The translations under genes were made by a program, and so were the position numbers. The notes below the pieces were generated by a model that was given only the letters and a program-made list of their open reading frames with translations, did no database searches and had not been told where the DNA came from. DNA of 64,000 bases from Psychrobacter frigidicola (GTDB lineage: Bacteria > Pseudomonadota > Gammaproteobacteria > Pseudomonadales > Moraxellaceae). This document shows, in pieces, positions 48,080 through 58,551 of this stretch (position 1 is its first letter; each line of letters begins with the position of its first letter). The DNA lies in contig NZ_VORZ01000001.1 in NCBI RefSeq assembly GCF_007997305.1, forward strand, positions 1,488,001 through 1,552,000. The letters are read 5' to 3'.

Positions 48080-48286
48080 ATGTGGCAGGTATACTTTTTT
48101 ATTCTACCGATTGGCCTAGGTATTATGACCTTAGTGGCAAGCTTGATGTGCCTATTTGCTTATCTAATGTCTAATGATAAGGCCACCCGCCTACCCGCTT
48201 TTACTTGGTTTAAGCGCTTACTTATCGTGGCATTTCTCTTGCTTAGCGTTGGATTATTTATGACTTTTAAAAATTTTTGGTGCTAA
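48080..48286 (+). CDS. Small two-helix membrane protein
   Basis: The 68 residues form two membrane helices (FFILPIGLGIMTLVASLMCL and LLIVAFLLLSVGLFM) joined by a short polar loop. A GAGA ribosome site lies just before the ATG. It is transcribed divergently from DUF503 and converges on the GNAT gene. No family is recognised. Confidence 0.6.
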   Translation: MWQVYFFILPIGLGIMTLVASLMCLFAYLMSNDKATRLPAFTWFKRLLIVAFLLLSVGLFMTFKNFWC

Positions 48287-48302
48287 GTTAAATCAGTTGT
48301 CT

Positions 48303-48881
48303 TTACTCACTGACTATTTTTTCTAATTCTAATAAGTGTAAATCTTGCCGTTTAGGCTCACCATTATTACCATCTGCTGGAAATGGCATAGACACCCCCG
48401 TCAGCTGATAACCACGACGCTCATAATAAGCCAGTAGCTCAGGTCGATGGCTTAAGATACTCATAATCAAGCGAATAGGCTGATTGTGAGAGTGCAAATG
48501 GCGTCCAGCAAAGGTTTCTGCCGCTTGTAATATCTGATGTCCCACGCCTTGCCCTTGTAGCTTAGGATGAACCGCAAACATGCCGATATAAGCATAGCTT
48601 TTATCGGCGTTGTCTTTCATATCCACCCCAATACAGCCAAGCAGCTCACCCGTTTCTTCTCCATCGCGATTACCCGTATCGGTCTTTGGGTAGACAAAAA
48701 TATAATGTTTAGGGTCAGCGATAATACTGGCAAGCTCAGAGTCGGTAATACGTATACCACTGACTAAATCAGCCTCATTAGTCCAGCCTTTAGCTTGACG
48801 ATAGCAGCGGTCAAGAAGTTGTTTCAGGGCGCTGACATCATCGGTTTCAGCTTGACGTAAAAATAACGTATTATCAGTCAT
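48303..48881 (-). CDS. GNAT family N-acetyltransferase
   Basis: The ATG at 48881 (192 residues) is preferred to the frame start at 48941 because GGGAA lies upstream and it begins directly at the fold (TLFLRQAETDDVSALKQLL). The acetyl-CoA binding motif A is FAVHPKLQGQGVGHQIL, near residue 110. A loop of about 20 residues rich in Asp and Gly occurs before strand 4. The acceptor substrate is unknown. It converges with the small membrane protein gene. Confidence 0.88.
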   Translation of the reverse strand: MTDNTLFLRQAETDDVSALKQLLDRCYRQAKGWTNEADLVSGIRITDSELASIIADPKHYIFVYPKTDTGNRDGEETGELLGCIGVDMKDNADKSYAYIGMFAVHPKLQGQGVGHQILQAAETFAGRHLHSHNQPIRLIMSILSHRPELLAYYERRGYQLTGVSMPFPADGNNGEPKRQDLHLLELEKIVSE

Positions 48882-48899
48882 ATTATTCCCATGTGTGAA

Positions 48900-48934
48900 A
48901 AAAGGCTGCCAAAATATAGCGGCAGCCTTTATTG
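48900..48934 (-). terminator. Terminator of the Rieske-flavin oxidoreductase gene
   Basis: AAAGGCTGCC-AAAATATAGC-GGCAGCCTTT, a perfect 10-bp stem with A- and T-runs at its ends, 23 bp past the stop codon. Confidence 0.85.
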
Positions 48935-48956
48935 TAAACATTATAAACGTCTTATC

Positions 48957-50588
48957 CTAACGCGATAAAGCGTGTGCTTGGTCAATCAGATTAAACCCTG
49001 CATTTATCTGCGCTCGTGTTGGTGCATGACCGCGACGTAATAACTCATCAAAGGCGACCAATTCTTTATCACGGCCAAGTGTACTAGCGGCAGTAGCACG
49101 ACTGTCTTCACCGTCATCATCAAAGTAATATTCAATATAATTAAGGATGTCAGGTGACCCTAGTAATATATTATGATCAGGCGTTTTTGCATGACCACTG
49201 TAACGCAAGCTTTTACCATACTGCATCGTCCAAAAGAATGGCGTACGTTTAGCAAGTGACTGGACGCTATCATCTTTTAAAATGGCAGCAGCAGTGACTA
49301 AACCATGTTGCAGTGCCACGCGCCAATGCTCGATGCGTAGGCGTCCCAGTTGCCCCTCGGCCTTAGCAATATCGCCTAACGCATAAACCCCATTACGCAG
49401 TTGCAGATGACTATCGACTTGTACGCCATCGGGATCATTTACTTCGCTTATTAACTCTGTTCGAGGTGCTACACCAGTACCTAAGATGACGATATCTGCG
49501 TCTATCTGCTCACCATTCGCTAAAATAATACCATCAACTTGTGAGAATGTGTCGTTTTCAGTGCTGTTTTCAGCACCCGTAATTTCATTCACGGTGGCAT
49601 CTAATACAAATTTAATCCCATTATCTTCATGCAATTTGATTAAAGCATTACTGACAGTTTCAGAGATAATATTACCCATAACTCGATTGTTTTGCCCAAT
49701 CACAGTAATAGAAGCTGTCGTGCCTGCCTGCGATAGCGCTGATGCCACTTCCATACCGATAAAGCCAGTACCAACGATAACGACATGCTGGTCATGAGTC
49801 GCCGCTTTAATGGCTTTAGCATCATCCATACTACGCAAAGTGTAGACGCCATCGATATCAGCCCCTTTGATAGGCGGAATAATAGGCTCAGCACCCGTTG
49901 CGACGACTAAGAAATCGGCTGTTACCTTTTCGTGAGCACCCTTCTCGTTACTAATAGTCAAAGTACGCTCATTAGGCAATACTTCACTGACGGCTTGATT
50001 TAGACGCAGGTCAATATTATTCTTCTCTGCCCAATTCGTACCGCCTAGCATGAGTTTTTCTTCATCAGCTTTGCCCGCTAAGAAGGATTTAGACAATAAC
50101 GTACGGTCATAAGGCGCTTTATCATCGGCGCTGATGATTGTAATGCTCCCACCATAGCCCGTATTTCTTAACTGATGCGCCGTCATAAAACCTGCTGCAC
50201 CGCTACCGACGATGACAGTATGAGTCTCAACCAGTTTATCATTTTCGACCGTTTTGTTTATCTTAGTGGCAGTATTAACCGTTAGACTGTCCCCATTATC
50301 GACAATCTCGTATTGAGTCAGCCCTTCGGTTGCTACCGGCTCTAATAATGTCCCATCACGACTGTTAAAGGAGGCATGATGCCAAGGACAAACCACGCGA
50401 TTGCCACAGCGTAGACCAGTACCCAAATCTGCACCAGCGTGCGGGCACTTGCCATCAAAAGCATGAAACGTGCTGTCGTCACGGGTGATTAAAATGATAC
50501 TATCATCCTCTTGCTTGTACGATTTCATACCGCCACTTGGGATGTCGGCTTTATTAATAGTTACTGTACTAATCATTGCGTTGGTCAT
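48957..50588 (-). CDS. Rieske [2Fe-2S]-FAD/NAD(P)H oxidoreductase (AIF-like)
   Basis: The N-terminal Rieske domain has both ligand boxes, CPHAGADLG and CPWHHASF, in the first 75 residues. Two dinucleotide-binding motifs follow: GSGAAGFMTAHQL for FAD near residue 128 and GTGFIGMEVASAL for NAD(P)H near 270, then GVYALGDIA. The arrangement matches Rieske-fused ferredoxin reductase or AIF-type proteins; related enzymes reduce ferredoxins of oxygenases. AAGGAT precedes the ATG. It is a single gene, divergent from truD, and the electron acceptor is unknown. Confidence 0.9.
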   Translation of the reverse strand: MTNAMISTVTINKADIPSGGMKSYKQEDDSIILITRDDSTFHAFDGKCPHAGADLGTGLRCGNRVVCPWHHASFNSRDGTLLEPVATEGLTQYEIVDNGDSLTVNTATKINKTVENDKLVETHTVIVGSGAAGFMTAHQLRNTGYGGSITIISADDKAPYDRTLLSKSFLAGKADEEKLMLGGTNWAEKNNIDLRLNQAVSEVLPNERTLTISNEKGAHEKVTADFLVVATGAEPIIPPIKGADIDGVYTLRSMDDAKAIKAATHDQHVVIVGTGFIGMEVASALSQAGTTASITVIGQNNRVMGNIISETVSNALIKLHEDNGIKFVLDATVNEITGAENSTENDTFSQVDGIILANGEQIDADIVILGTGVAPRTELISEVNDPDGVQVDSHLQLRNGVYALGDIAKAEGQLGRLRIEHWRVALQHGLVTAAAILKDDSVQSLAKRTPFFWTMQYGKSLRYSGHAKTPDHNILLGSPDILNYIEYYFDDDGEDSRATAASTLGRDKELVAFDELLRRGHAPTRAQINAGFNLIDQAHALSR

Positions 50589-50883
50589 GAGTTATCCTTA
50601 ACAGTGGCGATTGCTGCTTGATTAATTATTATGTGTGGCTCGATATACATTGTCATGCGATGCAGTATTAAATAAGAACGGTATTAAACAAAGATTTAAT
50701 TAACGAAGAATAATACTCATTGATAATAGCAAGACCGCTTAGAGCACGATGTTGTTTTGTATGTCTAGCACGTAGCAAAACGTAACTTTTAGCTGACTGT
50801 CTACCCTTTAACATTCAACTTTACTATCAAACTTATTTTGTGATTCTGATTTAAACGTTATAACTATCATAGACGACTACTTT

Positions 50884-52125
50884 ATGCCTTTTCAAGAAAC
50901 CAATATTACTGCTACTACTGCTCCGCTATTAAAGGAAGAAGATACGCTTGCTAAAAAGTCGCTTATTAAAGAGCCATTTGATAGCTCAAGCTTGGATTTT
51001 GCGGCGCTGACGGATACGTCAAAATTGCCACAACCAACGCTAGCGCCTTTAATGCAAGCCACTTATAAGACTTGCGCAGAAGACTTTGTCGTTAATGAAA
51101 TTCTACCAAATACCTTTACGGATGAAGGTGAGCATTTATGGCTACATATGCAGAAAGTGGGGATGAACACAGCTTACCTTGCTAAGCTATTGTCTGAGTG
51201 GGCCAATATTCCACTACGTGATGTGGGTTATTCGGGCCTCAAGGATAGACACGCGCTGACGACCCAGTGGTTTAGTTTGCGCATCCCCAAAAAGCAACTG
51301 CCGCCTACTAATTTTACACCTACAGACCTTGGCGACAATGAAACGGTACAGATACTGGCTCAGCATTGGCATAATAAAAAACTGGGTCGCGGCGCGCATC
51401 GAGCCAATCAATTTGTCATTACTTTACGTGATATTCAGTTTGAGGCGGATAACTTATTAGTTGAGCAACAGCAGCTGGTAGAACAACATTTACAGCATAT
51501 GAACCAATACGGCGTACCCAATTATTTCGGCCCACAACGCTTTGGTCATGGCGGTAATAATGTTAGAGAGGCACTTAGACTATTCGCTCAACCTGTAAAA
51601 AACATTAACCCATCACAAAAAAAAGGCAAACGTGCGCCAAGAGAACAGCATACCATGGCGCTATCTGCCGCTCGTAGTCTGATATTCAATAAAATTTTAG
51701 CAATGCGGGTACGCGATGGCAGCTGGAATCAAGGTATGGCAGGTGAAGTTTTTAATTTGAATGGCTCAGGATCAATATTCGCCAGTGAGCAACTCGACGA
51801 TACCTTACGCGCTAGGCTTACTGAAGGCGATATTCATCCAACAGCCGTTTTGTGGGGTACAGATAATGATAAAGTAGCGGGCGCGGCGGCAAAACTTGAG
51901 ACAGACGTAATACAGAAAAGCCCATTATTAACTGAGCTAGCAACCGGTTTAGAACAGCGCGACATCAAGGCTCAGCGCCGCGCGCTACGCTTACCTATTG
52001 AGGATTTGTCTTGGCAATGGAGTGACGAGCAGACGCTGGTATTACGTTTTAGTTTACCAACCGGTAGCTTTGCGACCAGTGTGTTAGCCAGTTTGGTTCA
52101 AAACCTACAAATATCATCGTTTTAA
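50884..52125 (+). CDS. truD: tRNA pseudouridine(13) synthase TruD
   Basis: The 413-residue enzyme shows the TruD-specific GYSGLKDRHALTTQWFSL with the catalytic Asp in LKDRHA, NYFGPQRFG, and the TRUD insert (AARSLIFNKILAMRVRDGSW). It makes pseudouridine at position 13 of tRNA-Glu. An N-terminal extension of about 55 residues precedes the first conserved part (YKTCAEDFVVNE). There is no strong ribosome site. The C-terminus is short. It is a single gene, convergent with the diguanylate cyclase. Confidence 0.96.
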   Translation: MPFQETNITATTAPLLKEEDTLAKKSLIKEPFDSSSLDFAALTDTSKLPQPTLAPLMQATYKTCAEDFVVNEILPNTFTDEGEHLWLHMQKVGMNTAYLAKLLSEWANIPLRDVGYSGLKDRHALTTQWFSLRIPKKQLPPTNFTPTDLGDNETVQILAQHWHNKKLGRGAHRANQFVITLRDIQFEADNLLVEQQQLVEQHLQHMNQYGVPNYFGPQRFGHGGNNVREALRLFAQPVKNINPSQKKGKRAPREQHTMALSAARSLIFNKILAMRVRDGSWNQGMAGEVFNLNGSGSIFASEQLDDTLRARLTEGDIHPTAVLWGTDNDKVAGAAAKLETDVIQKSPLLTELATGLEQRDIKAQRRALRLPIEDLSWQWSDEQTLVLRFSLPTGSFATSVLASLVQNLQISSF

Positions 52126-52166
52126 GAACTATTACTTTAAGAAACGTTGCTTTAAGTGCCATTAAT

Positions 52167-53732
52167 TTAAGTACCGTAGCGCGGCTCATTGATCCGCCCT
52201 TCTGCTAATAACTCATTGGCGCTTACCACTTTATTACGGCCACGATCTTTGGCTTTATAGAGTGCTTTATCAGCGGTACTGATTAATCGATGACAGACGT
52301 CACTGCACAATTGCGCTGTTTGTTGACGATTAAACTGCTCAGTAGTCTGTTTATCCTTACGCGGCATTGCAATATTCTGATTATTTAGATGCCGATTATT
52401 TTGCTTATTTTTGTACACTTTGGTTTTATTATCTAGGGTTCTGTTAGCGGTAGACTTATTTTTTCTAATTGTGTTTATGTCAACGTCAGAAAGACTAGAA
52501 CTATTATTATGAAGTACTGCTGCCGCACATTCTTGCCTAATTCGTAGCAGCTCCGTATGCGTTAGGGTATATACTCCAAAGCTGGCAGTTAACTGAAAAC
52601 TAAAGCCAGCATCGGTTTTTATCACGTGCTGGGCAATGTTTTCACGTAATTCTTCAGCGGTATTCATCGCCCTATCATGGTCTGCATCAGGCAAAACAAT
52701 CAAAAACTCTTCCCCACCATAACGACTGACAATCGCTTTATCAGTGAACGCTTGCGTTAGTACTTGTGCTACTTCGCGCAGCACTTGGTCGCCCACTTCA
52801 TGGCCATAAGTATCATTAACATTCTTGAACCAATCTAAATCTAGCAAAATGACACTATAGTCCTGTGCGGTAGAGGTTGTCATAATCGTTTGCTGCATCT
52901 GACGCAAACCAAAGCGCCGGTTATTTAGCTTGGTAAGCTCATCCTGATTGGCATGCTGTAAAATCTCCTCTTTGCTGTCATCTAATATTAATAGCAATGT
53001 TCTGAAGACATAAACCATAAAAATGGCTTTAGGTAATGCCAAATACATATGCGTTGAGCGCCAAAAAAAGGCAGAAGAGCGCCGCAGCTCAGACAGATTG
53101 TCCCAGCTCAGTATGCCATTTGGAAAAAGTGAGGTTTCAATAGCATTTTCGAGGGCAGTGGCCTCGCTATAAGTGAGATAACTGTAAGTATCAAGAGGAA
53201 TGGAGGTAATAGTAAGCTGACGCAAATTGGGTAAATCAATCCCAACATAAGGAATAATAGTCACCACAATAATAAAAGCAACTTGCCACAAAAAAGCACG
53301 CCAAATATAACTCCGGCGTACCAGCATCATCCCTAGCATCGCCCCGCCCACCAGTGATATGCCAGACACTAAGCTGCTGTGCCCCATCACTAAAACAACG
53401 ATAGCAATATAAATGCTATAAACGACAATTAATACAATCTGCCAATAGTGCAGACGCTGATCATTATTCTTAATACGTGCTAAATGTCCAACCATCCACC
53501 AAAAAAACAGTCCCGTTAACGTAATCCCTAACCAAATTGGATACAACAAATTTACATCGACATAGATATTATAAGTATCTTGGCGTAACCAAACATACAA
53601 ACACCAAAACCAATGCAGTAACACTTCGAGCACGATAAACAACGCAAGCAGCGACGCTCTGTCCGCCGCTTGCCACTCGAAGATAACTTGAGAGAGCTTT
53701 TTATAGCCTAACTGATGTATAGATACAGGCAT
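52167..53732 (-). CDS. Membrane-bound diguanylate cyclase with interrupted GGDEF domain
   Basis: Several membrane helices cover residues 25-165 and a further hydrophobic segment lies near 230-245. The GGDEF domain starts at DELTKLNNRRFG and has the active motif RYGGEEF, so c-di-GMP synthesis is likely. The inhibitory RxxD site upstream of the motif is absent. Between the SFGVYTL strand and the final TADKALYKAKDRGRNKV helix there is an insertion of about 75 residues rich in Asn, Lys and Gln. The periplasmic loops could sense a signal. It converges with truD. Confidence 0.9.
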   Translation of the reverse strand: MPVSIHQLGYKKLSQVIFEWQAADRASLLALFIVLEVLLHWFWCLYVWLRQDTYNIYVDVNLLYPIWLGITLTGLFFWWMVGHLARIKNNDQRLHYWQIVLIVVYSIYIAIVVLVMGHSSLVSGISLVGGAMLGMMLVRRSYIWRAFLWQVAFIIVVTIIPYVGIDLPNLRQLTITSIPLDTYSYLTYSEATALENAIETSLFPNGILSWDNLSELRRSSAFFWRSTHMYLALPKAIFMVYVFRTLLLILDDSKEEILQHANQDELTKLNNRRFGLRQMQQTIMTTSTAQDYSVILLDLDWFKNVNDTYGHEVGDQVLREVAQVLTQAFTDKAIVSRYGGEEFLIVLPDADHDRAMNTAEELRENIAQHVIKTDAGFSFQLTASFGVYTLTHTELLRIRQECAAAVLHNNSSSLSDVDINTIRKNKSTANRTLDNKTKVYKNKQNNRHLNNQNIAMPRKDKQTTEQFNRQQTAQLCSDVCHRLISTADKALYKAKDRGRNKVVSANELLAEGRINEPRYGT

Positions 53733-53900
53733 ACGTGCGCTACCGCGTGTAGGGGTCTTAGGAGATGGTTGTAAATAACCTATTTAGTGTGGCAATTTTT
53801 TAAGCCATTAGCAAACACCTTATTTGCATTACTATATTACGATTAACTACGAATAGTCTTGTCTTGTATGGCTTATAAGAACGGCCTATTCATACATAGC

Positions 53901-54782
53901 CTATGATAACGTCTGAAAATCTTGCCAAACGCCCTGTTGTCCAGGGTTTAAATGTGGCACATCGCCGATACGCCGCCACGGCATGTTGCTACCATGAAAG
54001 TCGCTGCCTATCGAGACCGCCAATTCATGCTCAGCAATACTGCGATCTACCATCCGCCGCGTGCTCAGCGGTTCACTATTGGCGGGAAGCTCACAGCCAT
54101 CACCGCCAAGCTGAGCGAACTCTTCTATAAGCTTGCGCACTCGGGTAGCGGAGAGCTGATAACGCGTTGGATGCGCCAAGACAGCCTTGCCGCCGCAAGC
54201 ATGAATTAGCTCAATACCACGCGCCATACTGAGCGCCTCAATGGCTACGTAGGCCAGCTTATTATCGGCTAAGTATTTATCAAAGGCTTTTTGCACGGTT
54301 TTGACCAATCCACGCTCATATAATACTTGCCCAATATGCGCGCGCCCAACCGCTTGCGGATTATTGCCAGCCTTAGCGCATATTTCTTGCCACAGCTCCT
54401 CATAATCAAGGGTTAATAACTCGCTAAGCTTTTCAGCAATACGCTGACCCCGCGTGGCACGACTGTCTTGCAGTTGTTGTAAAGTGGCGTGCATTTGCTC
54501 ACGGTCGGTGAAATCTAGTCCCAGTACATGAATGATTTTATTGGTGGATTTATTTTTACCATAACCGCCACTAAGGGTATGTTCACAGCTAATCTCAACG
54601 CCATTAATGAGCTGCATACCGCACTGTACAGCTGCGGCGCGCGCCTCGTCAATTCCCTTTAGCGTATCATGGTCGGTCAATGCCAACACGTTAACGCCAG
54701 CCGAATGAGCGCGCTGTACGACCTCTGTCGGGGCATAAGTACCATCTGAGCAAGTACTATGACAATGTAAGTCGATTTTCAT
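53901..54782 (-). CDS. PHP-domain nuclease (RNase AM/YciV/TrpH family)
   Basis: ATG at 54782 gives MKIDLHCHSTCSDG, the metal-binding PHP start; the upstream 91 codons of the open frame are not conserved. The 293 residues hold further PHP motifs ALTDHDT, NGVEISCEH, VLAHPTRYQ and IGSDFHGSNMP. E. coli RNase AM degrades RNA 5' ends and 5'-3' trims ribosomal RNA precursors. It is divergent from yciB, with yciI further on, an arrangement related to the yci region of E. coli. Confidence 0.92.
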   Translation of the reverse strand: MKIDLHCHSTCSDGTYAPTEVVQRAHSAGVNVLALTDHDTLKGIDEARAAAVQCGMQLINGVEISCEHTLSGGYGKNKSTNKIIHVLGLDFTDREQMHATLQQLQDSRATRGQRIAEKLSELLTLDYEELWQEICAKAGNNPQAVGRAHIGQVLYERGLVKTVQKAFDKYLADNKLAYVAIEALSMARGIELIHACGGKAVLAHPTRYQLSATRVRKLIEEFAQLGGDGCELPANSEPLSTRRMVDRSIAEHELAVSIGSDFHGSNMPWRRIGDVPHLNPGQQGVWQDFQTLS

Positions 54783-54948
54783 AAGTAGAGCCTTAGCGTT
54801 TTTAAAGAGCGTGTTATTAAATGTTGAGATTGAATGATAGAAAATGGTGATATCACTGCTGAAAGTAACCGTTAGCTTTGATTGCTTTTTTTTAGCGCAG
54901 GAGACGTGTAAACTACCCCATACGTTTTTGATGGAAATCCCACCTGAC

Positions 54949-55500
54949 ATGAAAGCCTTATTAGACTTCATTCCCCTGATTGCTTTTTTTATTGCTGCTC
55001 GCACCCACGGTATTTTAGCAGCAGCAGGCGCACTATTAGTTGCGACCTTAATCATCTATGCCATTCATTTTGTGCGTCAAAAAGGCAAATTTGATAAACA
55101 GCAATGGGTCGTTCTATTGTTAACCATCGTTTTTTGCGGCGGTACCCTAATCTTGCGTGATGACATCTATTTGCGCTGGAAGTCCCCAATTATTAATGGT
55201 ATTTTTGCCTTAACTTTACTGGTCAGCGTCGCTATTAATAAACCTTTGATGCAATTAGCGATGAAAGATGTCTTTAGCCTATCCATGTCCGGCTGGAAAA
55301 AATTAACGGTCGCCTGGGCAGCATTCTTCGCACTTATGGGTATACTTCATTATATCACGGCATTTACAATGACGGATGAGGCATGGATTAACTTTAAAAC
55401 TTACGGCTGGATACCAATTATGCTGGTGTTTGTGATTGCCCAATTTATCGTTTTAAAAAAACACATCAATCCAGCATTAACCGACAAAACTGCTAAATAA
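54949..55500 (+). CDS. yciB: Inner-membrane septation protein YciB (IspA)
   Basis: MKALLDFIPLIAFFIAAR at 54949 is the family start; the in-frame ATG at 54931 adds six residues. The 183-residue protein has about five membrane helices, and FGLALTLLVSVAI-like and KKLTVAWAAFFA segments are typical. YciB affects cell-envelope synthesis and septation. No obvious ribosome site is seen. YciI follows 85 bp downstream in the same direction. Confidence 0.93.
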   Translation: MKALLDFIPLIAFFIAARTHGILAAAGALLVATLIIYAIHFVRQKGKFDKQQWVVLLLTIVFCGGTLILRDDIYLRWKSPIINGIFALTLLVSVAINKPLMQLAMKDVFSLSMSGWKKLTVAWAAFFALMGILHYITAFTMTDEAWINFKTYGWIPIMLVFVIAQFIVLKKHINPALTDKTAK

Positions 55501-55585
55501 AAACTGCTTAATCCTTATTAAGCTAAAATAATTAATATTAATCCATCATACTCTCTATTATCGTACTTTCTATTAAGGAGGCCTC

Positions 55586-55924
55586 ATGCTTTTATTTGCT
55601 ATTATCGGTCATGACGTCGCAAATAGCAGCGCACAGCGAAAGATCACTCGTACTGAACACCTTGCCCGTCTGCAAGCATTAGATGCCGAGCAGCGCTTGC
55701 TTATTGCAGGGCCAACACCTATTACGCACAGTGGCAGTGATAGTAATAGTGCAGTGATAGAGATGTCAGGCAGTATTGTGATTGCTCAATTTGAATCGCT
55801 AGAAGCCGCGCAAACGTGGGCGAGCGCTGAGCCATATCTGCGTGATGGCGTCTACAGCCATGTCGATATCAAGCCCTTTATTCATGTGTTGCCAAAACCT
55901 ACTGATAAGATAGAGGCATCGTGA
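55586..55924 (+). CDS. yciI: YciI family protein
   Basis: This 112-residue ferredoxin-like dimeric barrel protein has the family pattern RTEHLARLQALDAEQRLLIAGP with the conserved His, and ESLEAAQTWASAEPYLRDGVY. E. coli YciI has no fixed function; the family includes a dehydrochlorinase. AAGGAGG precedes the ATG. The stop overlaps the GTG start of the next gene, indicating an operon with the 55921 gene and mnmC. Confidence 0.92.
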   Translation: MLLFAIIGHDVANSSAQRKITRTEHLARLQALDAEQRLLIAGPTPITHSGSDSNSAVIEMSGSIVIAQFESLEAAQTWASAEPYLRDGVYSHVDIKPFIHVLPKPTDKIEAS

Positions 55925-56382
55925 GTCGGAACTTAAAGCAATCAGAACAAGTAAAACGGTTTATACGCCAACGCTATAGATCAAGTTTTGCTGCTGCCTT
56001 TCTAGTAGCTGCGATGAATGTACAGGCAGCACCAGTGGTGATAGAGACTGAACCGACCGCTACTCCAACTGTCGCAGCTACTCTAGGCGAGAATAGTGAA
56101 GCAGCACTTGACGCTTCTTCAACCACGCCAATGACCAATGGCACTACCTTAGCGGCACAATTACGACCAACGAACAAGGCGCTATCAGCTGCCAATCAAG
56201 ATCTGCTCAGCCACAATACACAATTACGGCGACAGGTAAACGACTTGCAAACTCAAGTTAATGTCTTGGTATATGAAAGTAAAGGTCAGCTGTTTTTGTA
56301 CGGCGCTTTTACGGTACTGATTAGCTTATTAATCGGCGTTCTCATATCGTGGCTGGTGTTTTCACGCCGTGAACGCTGGTGA
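55921..56382 (+). CDS. Signal peptide and membrane-anchored coiled-coil protein
   Basis: The GTG start overlaps the yciI stop (GTGA). The 153 residues contain a signal sequence ending near VQA, a Thr/Ala/Pro-rich stretch, a coiled coil ([21 protein letters not shown]) and a C-terminal membrane helix with RRE at the cytoplasmic side. This recalls TIGR04211-type SH3/coiled-coil membrane proteins but lacks the SH3 domain. It overlaps the mnmC start by 14 bp. Function unknown. Confidence 0.7.
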   Translation: MSRNLKQSEQVKRFIRQRYRSSFAAAFLVAAMNVQAAPVVIETEPTATPTVAATLGENSEAALDASSTTPMTNGTTLAAQLRPTNKALSAANQDLLSHNTQLRRQVNDLQTQVNVLVYESKGQLFLYGAFTVLISLLIGVLISWLVFSRRERW

Positions 56383-58549
56383 TGTTGCCAATTCTACTTT
56401 GACCTCGGATAGCCAAATGCCAGCATCGTCTATACGCCAACCTAGAACACCCAAAAAGCCAAAGAAAATCAAACCACCAGACGTGATTATTCCCGCCAAC
56501 ATTGATTGGCAAACGGATGATACAGGTAATAGGGTTCCCGTATCAGGTGAGTTTGGTGATGTTTATTTTTCACACGCGGACGGTTTAGCAGAGTCGCGTT
56601 ATGTATTTTTGCAGCACAATCAGCTATCCGAGCGCTTGGCAAATTTAGTTCCGCAACAGTGTTTTACTATCGCAGAATTGGGCTTTGGTACCGGACTTAA
56701 TTTGCTGGCATTATGGCAACTTTGGCGACAACTTCGTGCGACATATCCAGAGTTAGTCACTTCTCGTTTACATCTAATTACCACTGAAAAACACCCTATC
56801 GCACTTAACGATTTGACTCAGATATTAGCTTTATGGGGACAACGTGCACCTGAATTGGCAGACTTGATTGAGCAACTATTAGCCGCCTATCCTCCGCTTA
56901 TTACTGGCTGCCATCGTCTCAACTTTAATGATGACAATCTGACGGTTGATATCTGGTTAGGTGATGCCGCTGATAGCTTAGCCAGTCTGGACTCTGAAAC
57001 TGCGCTCAAACGTCCCTATATCGATGCATGGTTTTTAGACGGGTTTGCGCCCGCTTGTAATGAAAGTTTATGGGCAGAGTCGATATTTGCGCAAATTCAG
57101 CGCTTATCGCGTGTGGGTACGACTGCCGCCACTTACAGCTGTGCGGGTATTGTCAAACGCGCTTTGCAAGATAGTGGCTTTGAAATTAACAAAGTAAAAG
57201 GCTTTGGGCGTAAGCGTGAAATGCTAGCGGCAGTCATGTTAGATGAAACATCGTTAAAAGAAGCGGCGTTAGGAAAAGCTACGTCCGATAGTAATACCAA
57301 GTATTCTTCACGCATAACTACTGATAATAACGCTAATAACCTATTTATTACTACGGATACGCCGCGTCATACTATCGTGATTGGAGCGGGCGTCTCAGGA
57401 CTACTTAGCGCTTGGACGCTTGCGAATCGCGGACTGCAAGTGACCATAGTTGATAAAGCTGCGCCGTTAGCTGGCGCATCCGGCAACCCTCGCGCCCTCC
57501 TCGCCCCAAACATGACGCCCATTCATCATGTCTATGAGCACTTGCATACGATTGGTTATCTATATAGCAGCCGGTTTTATCGCTACTTAAATACGCTTGC
57601 GGCCAGCAATAATAGCGCACCCGTATTTGAGCCAACGGGTACTTTAGATTTACTGGTTAAAACCAATATTGGTACCCAGCAGATTGCAGACTATCCTAAT
57701 GAGATGGCAACGACTCTAAGTGCTGAACAGGCAAGCGATATGAGCGGCCTAAAAACCCAACAGTTAGCTGATCATTTACATCTGCCGCAGTCTGGCCTAA
57801 TTAATCCACAAGCCTTAAAAAAGATAATACTTGCGCACCCGTTAATTACTTTTCAACAATTACAAGTTACAAAGATAAATGAGACAGAGACCAATGTTTG
57901 CATCAGTGGTCTGCATAACGATAGCCATGAGCGTGACTGTCTTATTACTATCGAAGCAGATAGCGTCGTCATTTGTGCCGCTTATGAAAGCCATGGGCTT
58001 GATAGTCGCATCGTTGATTGCAGTACAATCCGTGGGCAACTGTCTTGGTTCACCCCCACAGCTGAGCAATCGGCTAAGCTACCAAAACTTCCACTCAAAT
58101 ATAGCGGTTACTGCGCTCCATTTATTGGGCAAACAGGTGATGGCGATATTAACAATATCGAAGAAGGTCAGCAACAGTTTTTAGTTGGTGCAAGCTTTGT
58201 GGATGCTGACAAGGATATCTCTATCCGCAGCGACGAAAACCAGCAGAACCGTGATAAGTTGATTGCTGATATCCCTGAATTGGATAGCATTTTGCCAACT
58301 GACACCAGCCTATGGCAAGCGCGTGCCGGCATCCGTACTCAAACGCTTGATTATCATCCACTCATCGGTCGGTTAGCGGGCAGCAAACGCCTGTGGACAC
58401 TGTCCGCTGTGGGTGCGAAAGGCTATGCCATAGCGCCGATATGTGCTGAAACGATAGCGGACATGATGTTAGGATGCTTTACCCCACTATCTGCCATCAT
58501 GCTAGCGCGGCTGTCACCCAATCGCGCTCGGCTGCATAAAAGCCCTTAG
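56369..58549 (+). CDS. mnmC: Bifunctional tRNA mnm5s2U biosynthesis protein MnmC
   Basis: MnmC converts cmnm5U34 to mnm5U34 in wobble uridines. The 726 residues begin with a Lys/Pro-rich leader, then the MnmC2 methyltransferase domain ([16 protein letters not shown]) and, from about residue 330, the MnmC1 FAD oxidase domain ([20 protein letters not shown], and [17 protein letters not shown] near the end). The start may be GTG 56369 or the ATG at 56417. It is the last gene of the yciB-yciI-mnmC run. It is longer than the E. coli protein (668). Confidence 0.95.
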   Translation: MNAGDVANSTLTSDSQMPASSIRQPRTPKKPKKIKPPDVIIPANIDWQTDDTGNRVPVSGEFGDVYFSHADGLAESRYVFLQHNQLSERLANLVPQQCFTIAELGFGTGLNLLALWQLWRQLRATYPELVTSRLHLITTEKHPIALNDLTQILALWGQRAPELADLIEQLLAAYPPLITGCHRLNFNDDNLTVDIWLGDAADSLASLDSETALKRPYIDAWFLDGFAPACNESLWAESIFAQIQRLSRVGTTAATYSCAGIVKRALQDSGFEINKVKGFGRKREMLAAVMLDETSLKEAALGKATSDSNTKYSSRITTDNNANNLFITTDTPRHTIVIGAGVSGLLSAWTLANRGLQVTIVDKAAPLAGASGNPRALLAPNMTPIHHVYEHLHTIGYLYSSRFYRYLNTLAASNNSAPVFEPTGTLDLLVKTNIGTQQIADYPNEMATTLSAEQASDMSGLKTQQLADHLHLPQSGLINPQALKKIILAHPLITFQQLQVTKINETETNVCISGLHNDSHERDCLITIEADSVVICAAYESHGLDSRIVDCSTIRGQLSWFTPTAEQSAKLPKLPLKYSGYCAPFIGQTGDGDINNIEEGQQQFLVGASFVDADKDISIRSDENQQNRDKLIADIPELDSILPTDTSLWQARAGIRTQTLDYHPLIGRLAGSKRLWTLSAVGAKGYAIAPICAETIADMMLGCFTPLSAIMLARLSPNRARLHKSP

Positions 58550-58551
58550 TT

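Noticed and set aside
54783..55055. 91-codon N-terminal extension of the PHP nuclease
   Set aside because: It overlaps the start of the divergent yciB gene and lacks family similarity; the PHP motif begins precisely at the ATG at 54782.
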